Shown here: positions 6,408 through 11,940 of the stretch, piece by piece
Layout of the letters: each line of letters opens with the position of its first letter
How positions within the stretch are numbered: the stretch's first letter is position 1
Origin: Candidatus Shapirobacteria bacterium UBA2283
GTDB taxonomy: Bacteria; Patescibacteriota; Microgenomatia; UBA12405
DNA length: 11,940 nt
NCBI GenBank assembly: GCA_002345725.1
Contig: DDWP01000096.1
Coordinates: forward strand, 1 to 11,940
Reading direction: 5' to 3'
Notes under the pieces: generated by a model
What the model was told of the DNA's origin: nothing
Seen by the model: the letters and a program-made list of their open reading frames with translations, nothing else
Databases searched by the model: none
Program-made: the position numbers and the translations under genes

Positions 6408-6415
6408 AGTATACT
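6408..6415. promoter_or_regulatory. Palindromic bidirectional -10 element between divergent genes
   Basis: AGTATACT is a perfect palindrome, so TATACT reads on both strands: 6410-6415 on plus, ending 6 bases before the GTG at 6422, and 6413-6408 on minus, ending 9 bases before the ATG at 6398. It lies in the 14-base gap between the two divergent reading frames. One symmetric box could thus initiate transcription of both the MreB-like gene and the ligase-like gene. No -35 or TGn was recognised on either side. Confidence 0.55.
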
Positions 6416-6421
6416 TGAAGT

Positions 6422-7519
6422 GTGAAGAATCTTTTGAGCTTTATAGAAAATTTCTATTGGGATATTGGAGTGGATTTGGGAACTAGCAATACGCTGATAT
6501 ATTTAAGGGATAGGGGGGTGGTGATAGAAGAGCCAACTATGGTGGCGAGGTTGAAAAGGAAAAGGTGGGTGGGGATGTCTGCTCCAAAATGGAAAGGTAG
6601 TGTGTCGATTGCTTACGGGGATAAGGCCAAGGAAATGTTAAACCGTGAGCCGAAACAGCTTGAAGTAATATCACCTATAAAAAATGGGATGATATCTGAT
6701 CTAGAAGTATTAGAAAATCTGGTGGCTTATTACTTAAAATTGATTTACGAAATTCCTAGTCGTTATCCAAAGTTATTTAAACCAAGGGTGGTGGTATCCA
6801 CTCCTGGAAGTATAAATGATGTACAAAAAAGAGCCATAAGATCGGTATTTATGGCTGCTGGAGCTAAAGAAGTAGTCTTAATTGAAGGAGTGATATTGGC
6901 GGCGGTGGGCTTGGGTTTACCGACTGACCGATCGTCAGGGTTGATGGTAGTCGATATCGGTGGAGGTAAGACTGAGGTGGGGGTGGTATCGATGGGAGGA
7001 TTGGTGGTAGGAAGAGGAATCAAATCGGCCGGGACAAGTATGGACATGGCGATTATAAATTATGTGAAGATGAAATATGGACTTTTAGTCGGTCAGAATA
7101 GCGCAGAAAGAATCAAGATTGAGCTGGGAAACGTGTGGGAGAAAGAAGGTGAAAGTCTTAAAACAGCAATTTTAAGAGGTCGAGATTTGGAAAAAGGTTT
7201 GCCTAGAGCGGTGAAGATAAATTCTTCTGAGATTCGTGAAGCGATAATTTTCGAAGCGCAAAAAATAGTTAAATTGGTTAAGGAAGAATTGGACGAGACC
7301 CCGCCAGAACTAATGGAAGATGTACTGAAAAGAGGAGTGGTCCTGGTAGGTAATGGAGCAAAATTGGCTGGGCTTAGTAAATTAATTGAGAAAGAAATTA
7401 AAATTAGTACAAGAGTGGCAGATGAGGCGGGCTTGGCGATTATTAAAGGTTGTGGAGAGGTCCTGGAAGACAGAAGCTTGTTTGATAGGATTAGAACAGT
7501 ATCAGGAATTAGGAGATGA
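6422..7519 (+). CDS. mreB: MreB-like bacterial actin, divergent
   Basis: MreB forms membrane-attached ATP-dependent filaments that guide lateral wall synthesis. The N-terminal KNLLSFIENFYWDI looks like the amphipathic membrane-binding helix and leads into the phosphate-1 loop GVDLGTSNTLIY (16-27). Other family blocks are IKNGMISDLEV (86-96), PRVVVSTPGS (121-130), GAKEVVLIE (147-155), DIGGGKTEVGVVSMGG (178-193) and MKYGLLVGQNSAERIKIELG (217-236). The nucleotide site deviates from canonical MreB: LIEEP reads LIEGV (153-157), DIGGGTTEV reads DIGGGKTEV, and TGGGA reads VGNGA (309-313). About a dozen extra residues occur near 45-60. Length is 365 against the usual 330-350. The GTG at 6422 is chosen because it gives the expected N-terminus and follows a TATACT box by 6 bases. 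Its stop overlaps the next start (ATGA). It may be a specialised paralogue. Confidence 0.9.
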   Translation: MKNLLSFIENFYWDIGVDLGTSNTLIYLRDRGVVIEEPTMVARLKRKRWVGMSAPKWKGSVSIAYGDKAKEMLNREPKQLEVISPIKNGMISDLEVLENLVAYYLKLIYEIPSRYPKLFKPRVVVSTPGSINDVQKRAIRSVFMAAGAKEVVLIEGVILAAVGLGLPTDRSSGLMVVDIGGGKTEVGVVSMGGLVVGRGIKSAGTSMDMAIINYVKMKYGLLVGQNSAERIKIELGNVWEKEGESLKTAILRGRDLEKGLPRAVKINSSEIREAIIFEAQKIVKLVKEELDETPPELMEDVLKRGVVLVGNGAKLAGLSKLIEKEIKISTRVADEAGLAIIKGCGEVLEDRSLFDRIRTVSGIRR

Positions 7520-9156
7520 GAAAAGATTATTTACAAATTTCTTGGAAGCAGGGACTGTTAAATTGGGGATTGGTGTTGAGTGTGGGAATCTTGATGGTTG
7601 GAGTGATACGATTGTCATTAATTAAGGGGAAAATTTATCAGAGTTTGGCCAGAGAGAATAAAGTGGAAGAGACAAGAATTCCGGCCAGTAGAGGAAAGAT
7701 ACTAGACAGAAAAGGTAGGGTATTGGTGGAAAGTGTCTATCGTTATTTTAAATATGTAGAGGGGGATAAAGCGTATCAGGGTTCAGGAGAATTTGATGGT
7801 TATAAGTTTGAGGGTAAAGACTTGGCGTATGATCTGAAAAGAAAATATTTGTATACAGAAAGTATGGGATTGTTGACAGGTTATGTTGGTCTACCAAATG
7901 AATCAGAACTTAAAGGGGGGAAGTGTGGCAGTAAAATTAGTAGTGCAGAGATGGTGGGACGAGGAGGGATAGAAGATGGGATGGATTGTAAATTAAGGGG
8001 GGTAGAGGGTAAGAGATTGGTGGAAGTAGATGCAATGGGAAAATATGTAAGAGAGCTGGGTAGAGCAGAGCCTGAAGCAGGAGAGGATATTCACTTGAGT
8101 ATCGATGCTTTCTGGCAGGACAAAATATATAAATTGTTGGATGGGAGGAAAGCGTCGGTAATAATTAGCGAGCCAAATACGGGGAAAATAATTAGCTTGG
8201 TGAGTAGTCCTGGGTTTGATGCTAATGCTTTTTCTTTTAATCAAGATAATGTGACTATTAAAAATTACTTAGAAGACAAGGATAATTTGCCCTTACTTAA
8301 TAGATCGATCGCGGCTAAATATCATCCAGGGTCAGTTTTTAAGATGGTTTCAGCGACAGCTGGATTGGAAAGCGGAGTGATTGATAAAAATACTTTGATT
8401 GAAGACACTGGGGTGATTAAGATAGGTGAATATAGCTATAACAATTGGTTGTGGACAAAAAGAGGGGCGACTGACGGAATGGTGGACGTAGTTAAAGCAT
8501 TGAAAAAATCGAATGATATTTATTTTTATCGGTTGGGGGAGAAACTGGGAGTGGACAGAATAAAAGAATGGGCAGAGAAATTTGGTTATGGAGCTAAAAC
8601 AGGAGTGGAGATACCGGGTGAGGTGGCTGGGGTGGTGCCGAGTGATCAATGGAAAAGAGAGGTAAAGGGAGAGAGATGGTTTCTGGGTGACACATATCAT
8701 TTGGCTATAGGTCAGGGATTTCTTGATACAACTCCGATACAAGTTAATTTGGCGACTAACGTGATTGCTAATAATGGAACAAAATGTAAAATGAGTTTGT
8801 TAAAAAATGGGGAAGCTAGTTGTGAGAAGCTGTCGATAAAAGCTGAAACATTGAGAACAATAAAAGAAGGGATGTTGGCAGCGTGCCAAAGTGGGGGGAC
8901 GGCCTGGCCACTATTTAATTTTAAAACTAAAATTGCCTGTAAAACAGGGACGGCTGAAGTCGGGGATGGGAGTAAAGATATACATGCCTGGTTGACGGCT
9001 TTTGCACCGGCAGATAACCCGGAGATATCGATTACTGTATTTGTGGAAAGGGGCGGTGAGGGTTCGGACGTGGCAGGACCAATAGTTGGGGATATATTAA
9101 AAGAATGGTTTGAAGAACCGGAGACATTAGTACCGAGGTATAAAACTAATGAGTAA
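7516..9156 (+). CDS. Class B penicillin-binding protein (PBP2/FtsI-type peptidoglycan transpeptidase)
   Basis: This enzyme crosslinks peptidoglycan stem peptides on the outer side of the membrane. Residues about 15-34 form one membrane anchor. IPASRGKILDRKGRVL (55-70) is the conserved start of the class B dimerisation domain. The transpeptidase domain (about 200-535) has all three active-site motifs: Ser273-x-x-Lys276 in HPGSVFKM, Ser332-Asn-Asp334 (SxD form, as in PBP2) and Lys476-Thr-Gly-Thr in ACKTGTAEV. AIGQGFLDTTPIQ (397-409) is a further family landmark. At 546 residues it is shorter than E. coli PBP2 (633) and FtsI (588), mainly in the N-terminal non-catalytic part. The start overlaps the MreB-like stop by 4 bases (ATGA), implying translational coupling and pointing to PBP2/MrdA function in elongation rather than septation. 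No mreC, mreD or rodA lies beside it. Confidence 0.93.
   Translation: MRKDYLQISWKQGLLNWGLVLSVGILMVGVIRLSLIKGKIYQSLARENKVEETRIPASRGKILDRKGRVLVESVYRYFKYVEGDKAYQGSGEFDGYKFEGKDLAYDLKRKYLYTESMGLLTGYVGLPNESELKGGKCGSKISSAEMVGRGGIEDGMDCKLRGVEGKRLVEVDAMGKYVRELGRAEPEAGEDIHLSIDAFWQDKIYKLLDGRKASVIISEPNTGKIISLVSSPGFDANAFSFNQDNVTIKNYLEDKDNLPLLNRSIAAKYHPGSVFKMVSATAGLESGVIDKNTLIEDTGVIKIGEYSYNNWLWTKRGATDGMVDVVKALKKSNDIYFYRLGEKLGVDRIKEWAEKFGYGAKTGVEIPGEVAGVVPSDQWKREVKGERWFLGDTYHLAIGQGFLDTTPIQVNLATNVIANNGTKCKMSLLKNGEASCEKLSIKAETLRTIKEGMLAACQSGGTAWPLFNFKTKIACKTGTAEVGDGSKDIHAWLTAFAPADNPEISITVFVERGGEGSDVAGPIVGDILKEWFEEPETLVPRYKTNE
9139..9144 (+). promoter_or_regulatory. Possible -10 box (TATAAA) for the DprA-like gene
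   Basis: TATAAA within the end of the PBP gene finishes 4 bases before the ATG at 9149. This is the shortest gap among the candidates and there is no TGn, so the gene may instead depend on read-through from upstream. Confidence 0.3.
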
Positions 9157-9541
9157 CAAAAAAATTGCAATTGTAGGGTCAAGAAACATGAGCAGCTATG
9201 GTAAGCAAGTCATAGAGATTCTAATGAAAGATTTAAAAAATCAAGAAATGGTAACTATCAATGTTAGTGGTTGTAACCGAGAGATAATCAGATTGGGAGC
9301 GAAGAAAGTTTTTAGTGGAGAGAATTTTGAAAAGTTAAATGAGGAAGTGGCGGAATATGCGGATTGTCTAGTAATTGTGGAAGGTGGGGAGAAAAGTGGG
9401 ACACTACTATTAGCAGAGAAATTTGTGGAGAAAGGTAAAACAGTTTATTGTGTGCCTGGAAGAATCACTGATGAAGGATCGTTTGCCCCAAACTGGTTGA
9501 TTGCTCAAGGAGCGACACCATTGATTGATATAATACTCTGA
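9149..9541 (+). CDS. Miniature DprA/Smf-like Rossmann (SLOG) protein
   Basis: DprA binds incoming single-stranded DNA and loads RecA during natural transformation. This 130-residue protein keeps the two ends of the DprA Rossmann core. N-terminal KIAIVGSRNMSSYGKQ (5-20) matches the DprA opening (GTR-x-P-S-x-YG). YADCLVIVEGGEKSGTLLLA (70-89) plus VYCVPGRITDEGSFAPNWLI (99-118) matches the C-terminal stretch (SGSL-x-TA, VPG, N-x-LI-x-x-GA). The segment between, which in full DprA holds the GLARGID loop and the RNRIIAGLS region, is shortened to about 50 residues; VSGCNREIIRLGA (39-51) is all that remains of the first. A SAM-like N-terminal domain and winged-helix C-terminal domain are absent. It overlaps the PBP gene by 8 bases. 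Function in DNA uptake is uncertain; it could be a nucleotide- or ligand-binding SLOG protein with another job. Confidence 0.8.
   Translation: MSNKKIAIVGSRNMSSYGKQVIEILMKDLKNQEMVTINVSGCNREIIRLGAKKVFSGENFEKLNEEVAEYADCLVIVEGGEKSGTLLLAEKFVEKGKTVYCVPGRITDEGSFAPNWLIAQGATPLIDIIL
9526..9534 (+). promoter_or_regulatory. Extended -10 promoter for the DUF4173-type gene
   Basis: TGaTATAAT is a perfect extended -10 box placed in the last codons of the DprA-like gene, ending 6 bases before the ATG at 9541. It gives the membrane protein its own leaderless promoter despite the 1-base gene overlap. Confidence 0.6.
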
Positions 9542-11298
9542 TGAATAAAACAAAAAGGCTTTTGGGATATTCGTTAGTGTTGACAGTGTTGTACGTAATT
9601 TGGTTATTACCAGGATATTGGAACTTGGGATTTACAATAATTAATTCTTTGTTTTTGGGAGTTGTTTTAAAAGAATTTAAAAAAGATAATTTTTTGAGAA
9701 TATTATGGGTGTTGAGCTTGGTATTGGGTGGATTTATGGCAATAAGAAGTTACCCTTTTGTAAGTTTTCTAACGTGGATAACAATAATAATTTTAGATGT
9801 TATTTTGGTGGCTTTGGGAAAAAATCCAAAAGCGATGTTGAGTTTTGGTAGGTTGATCGGGACTAATTTAAGAGTATTAAAAGGAGCGCTAGAAAGTTGG
9901 AATAGCTTGGTAGCAATAATTTTGAGAGTTAAAAACAGTTCTGATGAGGGATTGTTGAAAAAAATATTGGTTGGAGTGTTGATGTCGATTCCTTTATTGT
10001 GGATTTTTGGGACGTTATTTTATAATGCTGATCCAATTTTTGCTAAGATAATTAATGAGATTAGGTGGCCAAAAATTGAGATTCATGCTAGATGGTGGTG
10101 GGATTTTTGGGGGACAATAATATTTTTTGGAGCAGTTGGGGGAATTTTAAGGAATAAACTAGTTAAACAGGTTAAAAATACAAAGTGGTTAAAATCAGTA
10201 ACGGAGTTGAATGTAGCTGTATTGATATTGGAGGGGTTGTTTATCGCTTTTTCGGTGGTACAGATAAAATATTTTTTGGCAACACCTGATGATTTGAAAA
10301 AATTGCAGATAATTTTTTCAGAATATACTAGGTCGGGTTATGGACAGATGATATTTGCTTCAGTATTGGCATATGTGGTCGTTTTGCGGTTGGAGTTTGC
10401 CCAGCGGTCGATACCAAACAAGTTGACCAAGTTTTTGATTTGGGTAATGATGGGAGAGATTTTGATTTTTATAATTGCGGCTACTAAGAGAAACTATGTT
10501 TATCAATCATTTTATGGATTTACAGAAATAAGGTTGTTGGGATTTGCTTTGTCGATATGGTTGGTAGCAATGTTGTTCTTGTTGGCTTACAAAGTGTGGC
10601 AAAAAAGAAAGGCTAACTTTTTTACTAGAGGAATAATTTTGGTAACAGCTTTTAGTATTTTGGGATTAAATGTTTTTGATATTGATGGGACTATAGTTCG
10701 GATGAAACCAGCAAGATTGGATTGGGGGTTGGATTATGATTATTTGTCCTATTTATCGGACGATGCTTGGCAAGGGTGGGAGAAAATTTTGTTGAGTACT
10801 GAAGAGAAAATAAAAGATGATCAGTTGAAGGATTTTGGGGAAATAATGATGCAAATTAATTTAATTAATAGGTTGAAAGATAGACAGTATCGTACTGTTG
10901 GGATACAAAATAATTACTGGAATTGGGGTGGAAGCTTTAATTATTCGACAATGAAATCATTAGATTATCTAAGAAAGAATGAAGGGAGGATGAGGGAAAT
11001 TTTGAGCAAGCTGGAGTTTGAAAAAGACAAATTTGAGCAAAAACAGAGAGAGGAACTCTTTTCAAAATGTCCAGAAAATATTTTTAATAGGTTGAGTGAG
11101 TATTATCCGGGAAAAGTTTTCCGAAGTAATAACAATGTATTACTTAAAGTGGGTGCACAGATGAGCTCGAACGAAGAGGCTAAGATGTTTACTAGAGTTG
11201 ATGAAGCATCAGGAGGAATTAAGTGGAGATGGTCTTGGAGTGGTTCGATAACAAATAAGACTTTTGCTGGGGTTTATACGATAAGCTGTGTTCGATGA
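9541..11298 (+). CDS. DUF4173-type multi-pass membrane protein
   Basis: The function of this family is not established. About ten to twelve hydrophobic segments fill residues 8-378. Landmarks matching my memory of DUF4173 are the hydrophobic stretch ending in LFYNADPIFAKI (159-170), FSEYTRSGYGQMIF (259-272), TKRNYVYQSFYGFTEIRLLG (315-334) and the segment after the last helix, LNVFDIDGTIVRMKP (376-390) with DYDYLSYLSDDAW (398-410). Residues about 410-585 form a soluble tail with a charged helix (475-507) that may coil, then a beta-rich end with WRWSWSG (562-568). The tail is probably specific to this lineage. The ATG at 9541 overlaps the preceding TGA by one base (TGATG) and follows a perfect extended -10 box by 6 bases. 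Its neighbours suggest an envelope role, but that is only association. Confidence 0.75.
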   Translation: MNKTKRLLGYSLVLTVLYVIWLLPGYWNLGFTIINSLFLGVVLKEFKKDNFLRILWVLSLVLGGFMAIRSYPFVSFLTWITIIILDVILVALGKNPKAMLSFGRLIGTNLRVLKGALESWNSLVAIILRVKNSSDEGLLKKILVGVLMSIPLLWIFGTLFYNADPIFAKIINEIRWPKIEIHARWWWDFWGTIIFFGAVGGILRNKLVKQVKNTKWLKSVTELNVAVLILEGLFIAFSVVQIKYFLATPDDLKKLQIIFSEYTRSGYGQMIFASVLAYVVVLRLEFAQRSIPNKLTKFLIWVMMGEILIFIIAATKRNYVYQSFYGFTEIRLLGFALSIWLVAMLFLLAYKVWQKRKANFFTRGIILVTAFSILGLNVFDIDGTIVRMKPARLDWGLDYDYLSYLSDDAWQGWEKILLSTEEKIKDDQLKDFGEIMMQINLINRLKDRQYRTVGIQNNYWNWGGSFNYSTMKSLDYLRKNEGRMREILSKLEFEKDKFEQKQREELFSKCPENIFNRLSEYYPGKVFRSNNNVLLKVGAQMSSNEEAKMFTRVDEASGGIKWRWSWSGSITNKTFAGVYTISCVR

Positions 11299-11301
11299 GA
11301 C

Positions 11302-11330
11302 TGGACTTATAGATGAACTGATGGTAAGAT
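11302..11330 (+). promoter_or_regulatory. Promoter with -35 and extended -10 for the 11341 gene
   Basis: TGGACT (11302-11307, 4 of 6 matches to TTGACA) and TGgTAAGAT (11322-11330) are separated by a 17-base spacer. The -10 ends 10 bases before the ATG at 11341, so any leader would be only about 3-4 bases. This is the only candidate promoter in the window with a usable -35. Confidence 0.55.
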
Positions 11331-11340
11331 ACGCCCTAAT

Positions 11341-11886
11341 ATGGTAAATAAGAATTTGTTGCCAAAGAAAGTGATTGGGCTTTTTGGTTTAAATAATCCT
11401 TTAGATTTGCCAGGGGTTAAAAATCCCAGGCCGCCGATAGAGAGATATCGGATTGATAAAGTTAAGGGGCCGGATAACCAACCGGCGTTGGCATCGGCTT
11501 TTGTAAATCCGGGAGATGTCTTAGGACGTCGACCGGATAGAAAAGTGATTTTAGTGGATAGTCCTAGGGTCAATCCAGACAGTCCTGGTTATCCTGGAAT
11601 CGGTTTATGGTTGGAGTTAACTGATCAAACTCAAGCGGCAGTGCTGATGGCAAAGGGATCTGTTGAACTTGGGATGAGAAAAGTCATTACTCCAGAATTG
11701 GCGAAAAGAATAAGAGAGCAAAATCTGACGCTAGCTTCAAAAGCAACAGGGCTTCATGGCGAACATCATGTTCGGGTTGAATTAACGACATTGTCTGATG
11801 GGGCGACAGTTGTAAAGAGTGATTTGGTGCCATGTAGTGCAGATTGTCCATGCAAAAGACGCAGTTTCAATAGTAAGCGTAGGTAA
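11341..11886 (+). CDS. Hypothetical protein, 181 aa, with C-terminal Cys/His cluster
   Basis: I do not recognise this protein. It has no signal peptide or membrane segment. The N-terminal third is rich in Pro, Asn and Gly. The middle (about 85-130) looks like a mixed alpha/beta unit with WLELTDQTQAAVLMAKGSVE. The C-terminal part has His139, His142 and His143 in GLHGEHHVRVEL, then Cys165, Cys169 and Cys171 in PCSADCPCKRR, followed by a very basic tail. The Cys/His spacing could bind a metal, and the tail could bind nucleic acid; both are guesses. Several lines of it have 43-55% GC, higher than the first part of the preceding membrane-protein gene. The ATG at 11341 follows an extended -10 box by 10 bases. 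The last third weakly resembles that of the unknown protein at 474-1070. Confidence 0.65.
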   Translation: MVNKNLLPKKVIGLFGLNNPLDLPGVKNPRPPIERYRIDKVKGPDNQPALASAFVNPGDVLGRRPDRKVILVDSPRVNPDSPGYPGIGLWLELTDQTQAAVLMAKGSVELGMRKVITPELAKRIREQNLTLASKATGLHGEHHVRVELTTLSDGATVVKSDLVPCSADCPCKRRSFNSKRR

Positions 11887-11913
11887 AGCTTGATGTGTCG
11901 GCTTGACAGAGGG

Positions 11914-11922
11914 TGTTATCAT
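11914..11922 (+). promoter_or_regulatory. Extended -10-like box before the gene at the right edge
   Basis: TGtTATCAT ends 8 bases before an ATG at 11931, the same arrangement as elsewhere in the window. A perfect TTGACA at 11903-11908 is only 8 bases from the hexamer, too close to act as its -35. Confidence 0.4.
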
Positions 11923-11930
11923 AGACGACA

Positions 11931-11940
11931 ATGGCTAATA
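11931..11940 (+). CDS. Probable start of a further gene, cut by the window edge
   Basis: Only three codons (Met-Ala-Asn) and one base are visible. The call rests on the promoter-like box 8 bases upstream and on the 44-base gap after the previous stop; nothing can be said about the product. Confidence 0.4.

Noticed and set aside
7511..7515. AGGAG as a Shine-Dalgarno for the PBP gene
   Set aside because: It touches the ATG with no spacing, too close for ribosome binding. The ATGA overlap with the upstream gene better explains initiation by coupling.
7517..7519. Recoding of UGA as glycine, which would fuse genes
   Set aside because: UGA ends three genes exactly where the next start overlaps or a normal C-terminus is expected, so the standard bacterial code fits.
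8350..9182. Minus-strand open frames at 8350-8742 and 8712-9182 opposite the PBP gene
   Set aside because: They lie antisense to a protein with complete transpeptidase motifs, have low-complexity Ser/Pro/His-rich translations typical of antisense reading of G-rich DNA, and lack promoter-like boxes.
11903..11922. TTGACA plus TATCAT as a classical -35/-10 promoter
   Set aside because: The spacer is only 8 bases, far from the required 16-18. The hexamer is kept only as an extended -10 candidate.
1..11940. tRNA, rRNA, riboswitch, CRISPR or insertion-sequence content
   Set aside because: Gaps between genes are at most about 45 bases, with no cloverleaf, repeat-spacer array, transposase or terminal inverted repeats seen.

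Overview
The window looks like chromosomal DNA of a low-GC bacterium. The best guess is a member of the Patescibacteria (candidate phyla radiation), perhaps Microgenomates. This is inference from several signs: small tightly packed genes, AT-rich coding with AGA/GGA/GGG-rich codon use, an O-antigen-ligase-like protein fused to C-terminal TPR repeats, several small unrecognised proteins, and divergent versions of common enzymes. UGA ends at least three genes (7519, 9541, 11298), so UGA is not recoded to glycine as it is in Gracilibacteria/Absconditabacteria. No rRNA, tRNA, CRISPR array, insertion sequence or phage gene was seen, and no gene-free stretch exceeds about 45 bases.

Layout, left to right. 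(1) 1-1070: the 3' end of an unrecognised gene and a complete unrecognised 198-residue protein whose GC content is clearly above its neighbours. (2) 1097-4128, plus strand: an S51-type (PepE-like) serine peptidase, two tandem D-2-hydroxyacid-dehydrogenase-family proteins (the first lacking its catalytic residues, the second intact), and a peptide deformylase. (3) 4125-6407, minus strand: a small helical protein of unknown function and a large membrane protein of the O-antigen ligase/polymerase family with TPR repeats. (4) 6422-11298, plus strand: a surface/cell-wall cluster of an MreB-like actin homologue, a class B penicillin-binding protein (PBP2/FtsI type), a miniature DprA/Smf-like Rossmann protein and a DUF4173-type membrane protein, overlapping by 4, 8 and 1 bases. 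(5) 11341-11940: an unrecognised Cys/His-containing protein and the first codons of a further gene.

The MreB-like protein and the PBP would work together in lateral cell-wall synthesis. The divergently transcribed ligase-like protein would act on surface glycans, so the centre of the window is an envelope-biogenesis locus. The deformylase removes the formyl group from new proteins.

The most striking regulatory feature is that almost every gene, even those nearly abutting the gene before, has a -10-like hexamer (four exact TATAAT, several with an extended TGn) ending only 4-10 bases before its start codon, with no usable Shine-Dalgarno sequence. This predicts leaderless mRNAs and many single-gene transcription units. 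At 6408-6415 one palindromic box, AGTATACT, could serve as the -10 element of both divergent genes.
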